64,000 nt of DNA from NCBI GenBank assembly GCA_009760855.2, contig WPIO01000010.1:7513501-7577500 (forward strand), read 5' to 3'. The notes under the pieces were generated by a model. That model was not told where the DNA came from. It did not search any database and saw nothing but the letters and a program-made list of their open reading frames with translations. A program made the position numbers and the translations under genes. The stretch comes from Cristatella mucedo. Lineage: Eukaryota; Bryozoa; Phylactolaemata; Cristatellidae. Of the stretch, positions 44,421 to 58,500 are shown piece by piece (the stretch's first letter is position 1; the number at the start of each line of letters is the position of its first letter).

Positions 44421-47040
44421 GTAAGTGGACCAATGTAGTAAGAAATTCCAAAGCAACAAGAGTTTTGGACTTTTAAGTTTATTATAATTATGATTAGACT
44501 ATCACGTGATTAAAAAAATTATCTCCTAGCAGTAAGCAATTATCATGGCTCTTAACAGTTTACATTTTGATGATTTTTATGGTTGTGGCCGTGCGCACAC
44601 CCAGCTAAGCTGTCACAGTAGAGGCGTGGAGGATTTTTAAGTGAAAGCATGCTAAATGTCGTGTCAAGGTGGCATGTTCGATATGTAGCTATTCTATTTA
44701 CTTTGCATACTAACCCCAGCTTGGCGCTTAGTTCTTGACATGTCTTGAAGTGAGCTAACAGATGGATCTCGGAGAAATGGGGGTATTCTAGCGAGTTTTA
44801 AGTGCCTGGAGATTTGGTTCTCTTCTGGTGCTATAAAAAGGCAATACTATTATTATTTTTATTATTAATAATATTATTATATATGGGTAGGTTTTGGTAT
44901 GGGGGACTAAATCTCGACCTTCAGCGATTAAAACCAGTCAGACTTTTCCTCAAAATCTGCTCAGAAAAGCTCCTGTAAAACAGGTTTTTTAATCTTTGTT
45001 ATTTTAACTTTAGTTGTTTATTTAAATATAAGTATTTTCTAAAACCTTTAGATCCGTGCCCAAAGCATTCTACCCGGAAACCTCCCTCGGCGCACTTAAA
45101 TTCATACAGCTGAATAGAGAGCTGCTTGGCAGGCCTCTTTAAACCCTGTCAAAAAGGGCCTATTTAGAAATATTAAAAATATTATCCCCTTAAAAAATTG
45201 CAGCCTTTCTGGAAACCGCTAACATGATTCGACACCTGCTCTAGCAGCTTTGAGCGGCCATCTAAAAGAATATTGGTTGCCCCTTCTGGCAGCCTGCTTT
45301 AACCTGCAATGCAGCCCAAGCCTCCACTGTATGTACATCGTCTACGTTCGATAAATTAGCCTCCTCCCTGAAATCGGGGGGGGGGGGCATCCAGATGGGC
45401 TGCCGAGATTTTGCAGGAGGAGGTGAGTACTCATTTGGCCCCCTCTCTTGGCACCGCTAAACGAGCTGGTAGCGACCTTGTTGAGAGTTAATATCATGAG
45501 TGCGGCTAGCTTGCATTAGGACGCATAGGTCGTCGCTGTTTAGCAGTCTAAAGAGCCTATCTAGAAAGTCATTTTCTAGCAATGCCTTAACCGAAGGGTT
45601 GCTGCCAAAGAGCAGCTTGGAACTGCAGCTGTAAAGGGGCGCCGAACGAAATGCCCTTTCAGCACCCGTCTAGGCCCGGAGGCCCCTGTAAAGATAGGCC
45701 GGCAAGCAGTGCATCCAATATGCAACACCCGGCAGCAGTTATCTTTAGCCTCTCGGGCCTAAGCAGATTTTAACTTCTCTAAAAAGAAATGGTTAGCCTT
45801 TTTTGGAAGCAGACTCACCGAGGGATTCTGCTAGCCGAACAAGTGCCGTCAAGGTGGAATTTCTGTCCCGAGAAAAGAATGCTTGCTTGTACCCCATTTT
45901 GGGTAAGTCTGAATATCCGCATCCAAACAACAGCACCCTAAAACATTTTCAGAAACCACCAGAAAAGAGACTGGCGCCTTCATTTATAGAGCCGGAAGCC
46001 ACACCCCGAAGGATGCCTGCACGCAGGCATCATGTGACCCTGCCTAAAAATATCGGTCACCCCCTCTCTGGAGAGACAGCCTGAAGAGGCGCGCCATTGC
46101 AGCGAACTTCCATAGCGGTCGTAAAGAAGCTCCCTGGTTCTCTGCTTTGAGAGAGGCTGAAGAAGCGTGTGCTCTGCCAGGCGCCTGTCCAAAGAGAGCC
46201 CCGCACGCCAATGCAAAGAAGAGTCTGCAGAGTTGCTTGTCGAAGGTGAGCGCCTGGCGCTCGGTGGGCCTCTTTTTTATTGGCTGGCTAAAAAAATTCA
46301 CTGCCTCTGCACAAGTTGAAATAAAACGTAACTATGCCCCCTAAACAGAGCAATGGCCGTTTGGAAATTGATCCCTTGCACGTGCTGAATGTCAGCTGCT
46401 TCAGGCATTTTATAGGCTCGTCTAAGAAAAATCGATACATTTTATCTTGAGAAGCACCTTGCTTCTGCCGGCGGTGTGGAAGGTACGGCTGCCAGTCGAG
46501 TCTCTGGGACTGCTCTCGAGGCCCGGTAGCTCCTTCATGTATGCCTGTTAGTCAGGTGGAAAGGGCAGTCGGGCTTCCGGTGGGGGGCATGGCTGAGGGG
46601 TGGTTTGTTTTTGTTGTTGTGGCAAAGGGGACTTGTAAGTGGCTGTTTGTGGCAAAGCTGTTTGTGGCAACCCAAATCCACCCCGTCAGCCAGACCTGCA
46701 CTGTATCATCACTGCATGTGGCAGATTGGGAGGGGGAGGGGGGCTTTAGGTCGATCAGCTTCTTCCGTCCCCCCTCGATGCAGCTGTGTAGGTCGATGAA
46801 AGACGAGTCGGATGCTGGCATCAGGCGTAGTGCGAGAGCCTCGCTCGTGTCCCAGCTTTTTTGCGCGAGCTCTTTCTCACCTGGGAGACGTGAGCAGCCA
46901 TGATAATTAGTCTCACCTAGTGTCGACAGCACTTAAGCTGATAGCACTAGATGTTAAATCAGAAGAGCATCGCCTAGTGGCGACAGTCAGTGCTGCTGGC
47001 ACAATTTTTTTTCTGCTGCACGGCTCCTGATCGACGATTG
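44421..47040. other. Spacer upstream of TMF1 without supported gene
   Basis: Contains one LINE-type tail (44795-44885) and a G10 run at about 45380. Overlapping open frames on both strands at 45800-46340 and 46540-46930 have no recognised motif. Confidence 0.4.
44795..44885 (+). repeat. LINE/SINE-type 3' hairpin tail ending in (ATT)n
   Basis: AAGTGCCTGGAGATTTGGTT, TCTTCTGGTGCTATAAAAAG, then ATT repeats. Confidence 0.55.
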
Positions 47041-47197
47041 TCAGCTCTCCCGAGTGATCCCGAGCTCGGTCAGAGCTCTCGAGGAGCTCGTCTTCCTCTC
47101 GAGCCATGCTCTGGGCCAACCTCTGCCCTTTCCCACGGAAGCTCGGCTCGCTGTAGCTCGGCATGGTGAGAGCCGCGCTCGGACTCCCGTCGCTGCC

Positions 47198-47348
47198 ATG
47201 AGCTGGTGGGAGAGCAGCAGCAGTTTCTCGGCTCTCGCGGCCAGCGCCATAAAGACAGCTCAGAAGAAGATCGACAAGGTCTTGGACATCAAAGACGAAG
47301 ATGGCGCCGAAAAGGACTCGACGGCCATCCGTGCCAGTCACGCATCCG
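47198..47348 (+). CDS. TMF1: TMF1 exon 1: vesicle-capture N-terminus
   Basis: Residues 1-50. Kozak context GCC before ATG is good. W3-W4 stands where human has W-F. Donor is TCCG|GTAAGG, phase 1. Confidence 0.92.
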
Positions 47349-47635
47349 GTAAGGGCAGCTGTTTGCACTTCGATCTCGACTCGTTGCTTCCGACTGCGGG
47401 CGAGATCGTGCCTGCTCAGCAGCCGATGTAGCTTGCCCACCTTTCTCACATACGTTTTGCTCTCTCTACATTGCTCCTGGTTCGTCTGGTGCTGGCATGC
47501 CACCAGTGCCTGGGAGAGCCAGCCAAAGGTTCGCGTAGCAGGCCGGCAGATAGATCCGTGTATTGCTGCCACTGCTGCGTGCACCGGCAGAGCGTGAGAG
47601 GAAAAGTCCGAGCCGATGCGCAATATTTCTCGTCG

Positions 47636-47686
<51 letters not shown>

Positions 47687-50600
47687 ATTTATGTCGGCAG
47701 AGGAATCAGAGAGATATTGGTATTGTGTGTCAGCCCCGAGATTTGCCATCAGCTGCTGTCAGCCGGAGTTTCTTTATGGATCTGGTAGCTGTGTGGGCAG
47801 GCCTCGGGTCACATACTAGAATTGCATATTTTTTTTAGCACGAGCTTGCTTAGCGAGGCTTCGGCTGTCTACGGCGCATGAACTTGAACCCTGCCCGGGC
47901 TACACAGCCGGAGAAGAAGTTTCAGGAGCATACCATCCATCATTTGCTCGGCCAGCGTGAATTATCTTTTAGGTGCTCATGTGTGCTGAAGTTGTATATG
48001 CATCACTAGCCCATTGAAATGCATCCTTTCTAGCACGTGTAAAGTGCCCAGAAAAAGATTTAGTTCTTTTAAGATGCTATACCAATTATTATTATTATTG
48101 TTATTATTATCTAAGGGACCTTTTTGTATGGGTAGAGGTAAGTTATTCATGCAAACGTAGTCATGGTCGATAGAGGGAATCCATGTTGTACCTTTACAAG
48201 GCTCTGCACCTGTAATGCAGAGGTAGCACGATCTAGCGGTTAAGGTGCTCGCCCCGACCAAGGTCTGACTGAGGTCGTGGGCTCGAGCTCCGAGGCATAT
48301 GTGAAGCGTCTGAATAGAGATTAAGTTCTCTTGGGGCGCTAAATAAATGAATTATATATTTCCGAGTGGTAAAGCTCTTTTTCGACACACTATCCCCAGG
48401 CAGACGGCCTCTGGTTGCCCCATATTTTGAAATAGTTGCTACATAAATACTGTGCTGCCGACTTTAAAGGTTGACTCGATTATGCTATAGGAATGCAGCT
48501 GCCATACTTAAACAAACTTACCACTTCAGCCATAATTTCCTTAAAATCTCTTGTATGTAGCTCATTTTGTATGTAAACGATCGGATTTCTGTAGAAGTCC
48601 ACCCACACCAGGAAACCTTCGGTGACGAATAGTTGGTAAGCAAAGGATGTCTAATGCACCTCTTAAGATATTCATATGTATGAATGCATGTGTACTGATC
48701 CTTATTAGGATACTAGCATGTGAGGTGCCATTTCCGCAGGCAATAATAGTGATTAGAACGGCAGTATGTAGAGGCGGTCCGTATGTCACTAAAGAGTGTT
48801 GCTTGGGGAGAAGGTCGACATATTGGACTTACTATAATCGCCTACTTTTGATTAGCTGCAATTTGTTGTTCTGTGATACTTTGGCTTGATACTAACACTG
48901 AAGTAACCTGGTGTGCTAGTACTCGAGTGACATACTCATCATCTTCGCAATATTAGCAATTATTGCAACTATTATACGGGCTAGCAAAGACCAGGAAGAC
49001 TTTGAGATTTGAGTCAAAATCGCTACATGGCACACGAAACTATATTCTAGTTTATTCTGGTGGATGCAGCTGTTTATGCTGCATGCTGGTTTGCATTGCA
49101 CCAGTTCAGTTCCGTTTAGTTTCATGTCATTGCCCTTTCACGTGTGCTGGGCATGCGGCAGAAAGGCCTGTGGCAACTTTCTAGCTTGGCTCTTCAGTCT
49201 ATCATCAGGTGAGCATGTCAATGAGATGGCTATTGTTTGCAGCAGCTTTCGTGTTTTCAGTCTTTGAGGACAGCCACGTGGTGTTGGGGCAGCCTTATAT
49301 CGCCCACGGGTATGGTGTTATCGACCCGTCAATTTAAGAGATCATATTTTATGGTTATAATAATAATAATAATAATAATAATATTTGTAATGACACATTC
49401 ATCCTAGCTCCCAAAGAGTACTAACTCTTTGTCTGGGCACACAATGCTTTTTGTGCCACCGAGCGAGCACGAGTGCAGTTTTCACTAGGTGAGGCTAGAT
49501 GTTGACAAAGCAGGTTTTGCTTGTAGCCACTGAGCCTGCGGCACATTCAACTCGTGGGCCCAAGGCCAGCAGCGTGAACTCGAGCGACAATTTCTGGGAC
49601 ACCTGGCTGAGCCCTGCGCAGCAGCAACAGCAGCAGCAACAGCAGCAGTTGCTGTCTGCAGCTGCATTGCGCGATGCTGGCATCACCAAGCCAGCTGACA
49701 CCACCGCTGGTGTCAGCAATCAGAGCTCGCGGAAAAGCAAAGCTTCCACCATCCTTCCCAGCAGATCCTCCAAGACGTTGAAGCAGACTGCTGACACCTC
49801 ATGCGAAGATGCTGCTTCTGCGAGCAAAGCCGAGGGCACCAGCAGCCTGTCGAGTCCCGCTAGGACGGACAGTACCAGACCGGCAGATGCTTTTGCTGCC
49901 GTACCGGCCACGGACTCGCACTGTGCCAGAGCCGGTGCGCAGGTGAACGCACGATTGGCCGACAGCGGTGGCAGTGCGACTGTGGCTGCAGTCTTGTCGA
50001 CAGCAGTCCCGTCGTCAGCGGCCAGGCCGGATGTCGGTGCTGTGGGCGCCAGCGATGGAGCTGCGTGTGTCGACGTCTGCGACGGTGCGCCTTCCTGCGC
50101 CGATGTCGCCGCCGTCTGCGAGCCCTGCCGAGTGAATGCGACTGTCAGCGAATCCTCTCGTGTCGACCAAGCAGCCAGTAGACCCGAACATTGGCCCTCG
50201 GATCGGCTTGTGGTTGATCCGGAGTCAACTTCGGAAGGGCTGCCTCATGAACCTTGTGGTGACCCGGCTGCAAGAGCGAGTTTGTCATTGCCAGCATCTG
50301 ATGGCAATGACACAGCGGCAGCTCAGCCGTGTGGCGGCCCTGGTGGCAATCAGAGTTTGGGTTGCGCAGACCACATTTCAGTGTACGATTACGTTTCCTT
50401 GTCTGAAGATGCCTTCCGTGTGCCTGATCACGACCAACATCAGACACCTGGAGAAGTGCAGCCAGTAGAGGCTGCCGGGACTGCTGACTGGGTAGCGCAT
50501 CAGCTCCAGCCCAGGATCGAACAGGATACTAGCAGATCAGAGATCAGTAGCAGCAGTACCACATCGCTGGCCACAGTGGCCGAGGCATGTGTGGACGATG

Positions 50601-53600
50601 GGGGTAACGTGGAGGCAGCATTGCTCAGCAGCCCAGCAGCGGATGTCACCGTGCATGATATGGCGTGTCTTCTCGAGCAGAGCGTTGACGATATGGTCAT
50701 CGTTGAGCACGAGGCATGCAGTAACAAGCCGAACCCACCGAGCTCAGACTCCGGAGGTGCTCAATGGGCAGAAGAGGGCATCAAGCTAGCTGTAAGGACT
50801 TGCACGTTTACACCTTGTTCTTGTGCACAGGCTTGCTGTCCACTTTCAAGTGAACGTATTCTACTCTTTTTCTGTTTCATGTTTGCTTGCGTGCCACTAG
50901 TCACGTAGAAAGTGACAGCTATGCTCATGCTGTCTGCACAACTGGGCTCTCCTGTTTGGAGTCGTGATGGACGTTGTAGACTAGTGAGGGCGCTGTGGCT
51001 GAAGCGCTGCCCATCGAACTGGTGGGTGGTGATCTGCTGGGAAATACGACGATGACACTGATGCCTGATGGTGCAGTGGGAGACTGTGCCGTTGATGAAG
51101 CATCCCTGAATGCTGTGACATCAGCTGTAGCTTTAGCTTGTACTGCAACAGCCAGCAATGAGGGGACGTCACGTAACGACGGCAATCTGGCTCTGATGCC
51201 ATCGACATCAGACGATGCTCAGCGCTTCCCTTACACACATTCCCGTAACTCTAGTTTTGACGTCTGCATTAGCAGCCCTGGTGGTGCACTGTCAGACAGA
51301 AATTGTACAATTGATGATATGCTGGACGTTGAAACGGGAACATCATCAGACATTGAAATCATATCTATGTCCACTCACAGCGAGTCTAATGGAGATGCAC
51401 GGCTAGGGGACTTTGTGCATGGTGGCTCAATGGCAAGAAGCATCTTCAAAACCAAAATGCGTGAGCTCTCGCCCGAGACGTCTTCAGAAAGAAGTAGCAA
51501 TGGTTCTCAGGCAAGCCCTCCGTGTGTACTAGACGATATGTCAGATCCATTACTTTTGATGGATGAAGGCACTGGTATGTACATGGCTGTCCATGTGGTG
51601 CCTTCAGCAGCTTGCTCGCAATGAAGTAGGACTGCAGTGTAAGCAGCGATGTCTTTGTCGCCCTTGCTGTTACAGCATGAATAGTGAGCAAGTTTTGAGA
51701 ATGGCAAAGGGAAACAGGCTAATTTAGCACTGAGATCATGTTATGGACCATGTTGTTTCAGAAGCAAGTCATCCAAAAGCATTCCCGGCTACTGTAAAGC
51801 GTGATGCGGCTGAAGATCCACTGGACAGCCAAGCATTGCTCAAGGTATGCTTGAGGATGTTGCCCAGATGCTCGCAGTGATCATTCAGCAGTTGAAAGGT
51901 AGCGACCGTCTACATGCCTTTTTGGCTGGCCTTGACAGGGACCTTGACCGTGGGTTTTGTCTAGCACTGAAACCGATTGGAATGTGATCTCTGGTTGCAC
52001 CTTTAACGGATTTTAGTTCATAGGCAAATTTCCAATACGCTTCGGCAGATTTGCAATATGCTGATTGTTGCATGCTAAGCGGCACCATGCTTGTCTTACA
52101 GTGAGTTGAAAAAGTGCCTGTATAGAGATTTGGTTCTCTTAGGGCACCATGCAAGCGATTTATTATGATAGTTGGTATTATTACTATTGTTATCATTATC
52201 CACGACTTATGGCATTAATTTTTTATAGTGATGCTTTCTGACTGCAGCGCTTCACCCTGTGCATCCGAGAGGGCCCATAACAACCAAATCTGATAGCAGC
52301 ATTGGTTGCAACTACGACTAGAAGGACTTTGGTTAACTTCTCCGCATGAGGAGAAACCCCCAGATTGCAGAGTCTTCATGGTTGGGCTTAGTCCTCGCTC
52401 GGCTGTTATGAGCATCGCCGGAGCTGTATGTCTCCCTTCTGCATCTGAAAAGTACAGGCCACACTTGATTCTCCCTTGATTGTACTGTGACAGAGCGAAT
52501 CATCCGTGCCCTCATGAGTTGCAGGCAAGACTGCTGCAACCATGCGAATGCTTGGGCAGATTTCCAGATCAACTGGAAGGCTTCTAGAACCAATCCAGGC
52601 TGCTGTTGCAGTGCCATAGGTGCACACATTGGGGAACAGTGCCACTTCAGCGCCAAAAGAACTCTCACTGGCCTACCTGCCAAGCAGTAGAACCTTCACT
52701 GGTGATACTTTTTTGTTGGCCAGGCTGTGCGAGGCCATCTCACCGAACGAGTGGCTATCTCACCGACTGTGTGCAAGATTATTGCACAGCTTAAGCTCTT
52801 CCCCGGCTGTGTTTGTGCTTGCTGGCCGTCCAATCAGCTGTCCCGTTAACATTCGACTCTGTGCTTGGCCCAGGTTACTGAGGCTCACGTTTGCCTACTA
52901 GGTAGCTGCAGCAGGGTCTACAACTACAGGGATGGTGTTGCACACGCTAGCTTGCCACTGTAGTTCCAGAGGTCCCAGGGTCTAAAAGGAAGGTACACCG
53001 CAATAACGTTAGACTCTTAATCTTGTGAGGATAGGTTGACCTGGCCCAGGTTAAGCAGGCCTTGCACTATATTCGATCGGTTGACCTCGGCAGCTTGTAG
53101 TTTGCGTGGTCGCGACAGGGGCATTTTTTTCGACCTATAAAACGTGTCAGTGGCGCGCTGCAACTCGCCAGCTCGCTTGCTCTCTCCGCGGTGTTCGACG
53201 AATGTCTCGACTATGTTTGTTGCTTACTCAATTGCTCTAAACGAGTGCCAAGTAGAGTGTTTTTTTTTTTTAGAAGCTATCTCACTTGGCCGAAGTTTTG
53301 GAGGCACGTGAAGCCAAGATCCTCATTATAAGCAAAGAGAATGCCGATCTGCACGATGTTAATAGCCATCTTAAGGGGTGCGTTCGCGACTCCTTCTAGG
53401 AGACCGTCGTCTGCCCACCGGCTGCTGCCTTTAGACTGCGACCAGCTCTCAGCTCTCTGGCGAGCACTCACTTGGGCGTGTTTGATGCACGTGCACTGGC
53501 ATTTTGTACTTGCATGCATGCAGTCTGTCTCGGCCACGTGCAGTCTGTCTCGGCCACGTGCAGTCTGTCTCGGCCACGTGCAGTCTGTCTCGGCCACGTG

Positions 53601-55546
53601 CAGTCTGTCTCGGCCACGTGTGCAGTCCAGTCTGTCGTTCTTGCCCAGCTTCGTGCTGCCGGCGCTGTAACCAGAAAGCTTGGTTCTAGGAAAATAGAAG
53701 CACTCGAGGAAGGCAATGCTGCCGTCGAAAACCTGAAGGACGAGTTCGGACAGCGACTCAGCGAGATGGAGCGGCGGCTGCAGACGGCTGTCCGTGAGAA
53801 GGACGCGCTGAAGAAGCAGCTGTCGACCGCTCTTGAGGAGCTCAGCGCCAGGTCCGTGGCCGCCCAACCTGGTGGCAGGGGTGACGGAGATGCTGGGCTA
53901 TGAGGGCAGGGCTATCCGGCTGAACACGAACGGGTTCTCGCGAGTGCCTGGTGGCGCGCATAGCGGCAGGGGCCCCTGCGGCGAGGTGCTCGTTTTTAGC
54001 TGTCCAATGGCTCTGTTTTGTAGCTCTGATGCTGCCAGGTCCGTGAAGTGAAGTGCTGCTGGCGCTTTTGCTGCTGATTGATGTCTGCTTCTGCACGGGC
54101 TTTTCTCTTTAGGCTTATAAAGCGAGCATTCGCCTGTTGCCTTTGCTGCAAAGCCACCCACCCACACGCCCCCTCCTCGTCCTTTGCTGCATAGTTTGCT
54201 TCCATTTGTATGGCAGGCTTCGCTACTTTCCGCTCACACTTTTAAAGAAGCCACTTCTCGAATTTTTACCTTCTGCTTTGAGCTTGATGGTCTCGGGTTT
54301 CCACTCGTTGTGGGCACGTTTTTACACACTTGTTTTGCTAAGCGAGCCGCGTGATTGGCTCGTGACTGCACTAAATGCCGTGACGACTCCTGCCAGCTCC
54401 GTGCTTGCTGTGCAGCTGTAAGTCGTGTAGGACGTTTCGTTAACAGCAAAGTTCACAGGCATGTGAATCAACTCAACTTGGGAAACGCACGGCTGCTTTT
54501 GAATTGAACTCACTTATTGTACTGTTCTCGAGGCTTGTTGTTGGAAGGTGTAACTCGGCTGTATGGGCTGCACGGCGTGATGCGTACGCATAAAACTTGT
54601 AGTGATTTTAGTGTAAACAAATGTGCATTAACTCTCTAGAGCTACCATTTTCCGAACCGGTCTGCTTGCTTTTTGTTTCTCAAAGCTTCGTCTTTTCTAT
54701 CGGGCTGTATGACATGGCCTGCTGTATGTAAAACAACGCTCCCGTGATATTTTTTTACTGTAATAGCTGCTTACCTAACCGAATCAATCCAATCCCCCCA
54801 TGCACGCCAACTCTAAAAGTATGGTGCATTTCTCAAACTCGATCATGGAAGTTTCATTCATTTACACATATCCATCTTCTTATGACCGTCATTTAATTAA
54901 TTAACGTGATCATCAAAGGAATTTGGCCAAGCCAAGGGCTTCACAAACATTAGAGGAACTCGGGCAAGTTGGCAATACAAAAGTTGGACCGTGTAAACAT
55001 AGGTTTATGCAGCAAGGGAATTGGCGTTGCAGCTAGGGAATTTACGTGCATGCAGAAGCTCGCGTTTCCATCGTTTCTGTGCATTCGGATAGAATATTCA
55101 TTGAGACAATACGTCGTTTACTCATCCATATATGAAGCATGCCTCTGATGGCTTCTCTAGAGTCTGTGTCCTACGTGAGAGTTTATCTATCTGGAAGGGG
55201 AACAGCCACGGGCCACGGACAGACACTTGTGTGCGGAAGTCCTTTTAATTACCCGGCTCGTGCATGTACACGCCGTTGTGCTGAGGTGCCTGCATATCGC
55301 GTGCGCCACCCAATCGCTAGTCATGATGCTCGCGTGCCGATTCCTTCTTCATCTTTAAAGGAGTGGCAGCTCGCAGGCGATGGAGCGCATGCTGCGCGAA
55401 AAGGACGAGCAGATCGGCTCGCTGCTGCAGGAGGGCGAGAAGCTGTCCAAGCAGCAGTTGCAGGGCAACAACATAATCAAGAAGTTGAGGTCAAAGGAAA
55501 AGGAGAACGACGAGCTGCTGAAATCGCAGAGGTGGCCGCAGATGCT

Positions 55547-55581
<35 letters not shown>

Positions 55582-58500
55582 TGTAGCAGCAGCAGAGACT
55601 GCCTCTTCTCCTTCTGCTACTGCTGCTGGGCAGGCGATCACTGCAGCACTGGCTCGTGCTGGCATGAGTGGCCGGCCCCCCTGCTTGCACTGGTGCGTGT
55701 GTGCCTGTGCACGATTTCCAGTATCAGCGCTCAGCTGCTGCTTCACAGGGAGAAGCTCGATGCGCAGAAGAAGGAAATAGAAAGGCTGCAGGCGGTGCTC
55801 GACTCAAAAATCGATAACGAGAAACAGCACTCGGGTATGTCTTCTTCGAAGTGCCGACTTCGATTCCAACGGGTTGCCAATGTTGTCTCGTGAGCTGCAA
55901 CTAGAAGATAAGATGCTTTTGCTAGCTGCCCATCTTTCAGCTGCAGCAGCGTTCATATTCGTACAGTGCTCGAAGGTCTCTCACTTGCTGTGACCTAGTC
56001 CCTCGCCTCTGCGTGGACCTTGTCTGTTTCAAGCTTTACGGTCGTGTGTAATTTTTTTTCTTCTGAGAATCGGACTGGTTAACGGGGTTATTGCACGATG
56101 CTGTAATGCCGATGTGCTTTTTTATTCCGATGACCGAGTAGTTCGATCAAACCAAAATGTTTAATGTTGCCAATACTTTATCTCATTCACTATATGCATG
56201 CCCTCAAGTCTCATTGGTATAGAGTGCAAAGGTCCGTGATCTGATCTTTGGGATTGGAGTCGCTAGGAGTAAGTGCTGGCACTTGTGGTGCCCCCCCCCC
56301 CGGCAGATCGGGTGCTGGTCCTGTCCTGAACCATTGGTGCACTCAGCTGTTTTCTGAGGAAATCACACGCAACCGTTTTAGATACAATCAAACAGCTGAA
56401 TGGTGCTGCCAAGAAGTATCAGGACGAGAATGCTCGCTTGAAAATCGAGGCTGATGAGCATCAGGAAAAAGTTCGCAGCATGCAATCTGCACTGGATAGC
56501 TCATACAAGTAAGCGAATGCTCAACCAAATGCACATGCCAACCACTTTCACTCCCTCCCCTCCTCTTTCTCCCCCACCCTGACAAGCTGTAGTTTGTACC
56601 TGGCGATGTGAGGATTTCAGGAGTGCGCTCGGCTTAACTGCTGTGCTCAGCTTGTTCGATCCCGAGTCTTAGCCCAGGAGGTAAGGTGCTCGTTCTTCAC
56701 GACTCAGGTCGTGGTTGCAAATCCTGCAGGGGGGGGGGCGATCCTTTATTGTCCGTTGCAAGCGGTGGTGATAGCCGTGAAGCTCTTCTGCCACTATATA
56801 AATGAGCCTGTTAAATCAGCTTACTTTTTTGGTTTTTGTGCATGGCCGTTCCATGTTTTCAAATGGGGGGCTGCATACAAATGAGTGCATCTTTCCGTCC
56901 TGAGTTGCCTCGAGTGCTTCCACAAATAAGCTAAGCAGTAACTACTTTAACTGGTTTAATTATTATCTAGCATTAAATGCACAGCTGAGAATGGATCTAA
57001 CCTACGGGTATCTACTACTGCCACTTGCACACTCTGAGATTGAGTGACACTAATAATTATGAAGAGCACACTAAGGGCTGGGTCACTGATCTCGCCTCTT
57101 TCCCTCTCTATCTGTCTCTCTTCTCCATTTCTCTTATCTCACTGTCTGTGTCTGTCTGTCTCGCTAAGGAGCTAGCCTGCTTAGCAGCATAGGTAGCTGG
57201 CTGTAGGCACACTGTACTCTCGTTAGGTAAGCCGGCCAGTCGGGCTGCAGGTACCGAGACCTGCACCTTATCTATCCATAGGTCTTTGCAGGAGCTCTGG
57301 CCCATTTTGTAAATACTTGTGCATTAAAGGCAAACAGGATAAGCATGTGTGAGAGCCGGTGTGTTTGTGTGCGTGCATGCATCTGTGCTACTTGTCTGGG
57401 CCGTGATAGCATTGTGCCTTGATAGCCCAGGAAGTAAGGTGCTCGCTCTTCACGACCGAGATCGTGGGTTCGAATCATGCAGTTGAGCGATCCTTTGTTG
57501 CCAACTGCGAGAGGTGGTGGTAGCCGATAAGGCTCTTGTGCTGCTATACAAATGAGGCTGTTAAATCAGCTAAGATTTGTTTGTGGCTGGGCGGTCGTGA
57601 ATTCGATCGATGAGTACAAGCAGCATCTCCAGCTGCAATGTACACTTACAGTCTCTTTGGGTTCGTGTCGGATTACAGATGTAGCACGCAGCTCCCTCTT
57701 TTCTCCTTTTAAAAGCACTGCTTTACTTACCTACCCCAGCTTTTTCCCTCTTGCTCCTGCATAGGTTTCGTCATCCTTCAAGGCTCGTGCCAGTTTACTT
57801 AATACACAATACATTCCATGTGCTAGTCAGGGCTAGGCCAATGACCCGCAATTCCCTGGGACACGCTGTCTGCTGAAGTGGTGGACAAAGTGCATTCGAA
57901 TATAATGGTCGGGCAGAAACCTGCTCTCTCTTGCCGGCCTCGGGCCACTCCACTGTTGGCCTCAATCGAAGTAGCTGCCTGCCGCATCGGCGCTCATCGA
58001 TAAGAGGCCAACAGTCAGTATTCTCTGTACTTTTGTAATATCAATGCAGCATGTAGGCCCTGTGTGACAGGGCTTTGGTGTGCTGCCACACTGCGCCACA
58101 GCAGGCGATTCCAGCCGGCGACCCGTGATCTCCACACTCTCCCACACGCTGCTCTGTTGTTGCCACCGCAGGGAGATCGCCGAGCTGCTCAAGGCGAGCG
58201 CTTCGAAGGAGAGCCGAGTGCAGGAGCTCACACTGAGCGTGGAGCTACAGGCCAAGGAGGAGCTGAACCTCGCACTCGAAAAGCTCCAACGCGAGTCTGC
58301 GCGAGAGGCTCATGCTCTTGCTATGCAAGTACGCGTGTCTTGTATACCTGTGCACGTGACCGTCGCTCGTGAGCGCTACTTCGCTCTCACGAGGTTGTTC
58401 AGCAGCTCTCGTTGCTCACCCCGGGTGGGGGGACTGCCTACCCATCCTTGCTCAATGGATCGAGGCTCACAGTCTGCAGCGCCGTCTGCGGTTTTTGCAC

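Noticed and set aside
46913-47749. 278-codon minus-strand open frame across the TMF1 start
   Set aside because: It is antisense to the clearly conserved TMF1 exon 1, its N-terminal part is Arg-Glu repeat translated from the (CT)n tract, and it has no family motif.
49479-49526. Earlier acceptors for TMF1 exon 2 at 49479, 49489 and 49499
   Set aside because: The first meets an in-frame stop and the other two break the reading phase from exon 1; only 49527 fits.
53521-53620. Possible CRISPR-like array
   Set aside because: The repeats are directly adjacent without spacers, and the context is an animal intron; it is a minisatellite.
55139-55780. 213-codon plus frame with a poly-Ala run
   Set aside because: It reads the TMF1 exon 7 region and the CAG tract in the wrong frame (GCA codons); the conserved frame is the one with REKDEQIG.
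57440-57480. Possible tRNA genes at B-box sequences
   Set aside because: All good B boxes found sit in S1 or S2 SINE copies with shared bodies and tails; no complete cloverleaf with acceptor pairing was seen.
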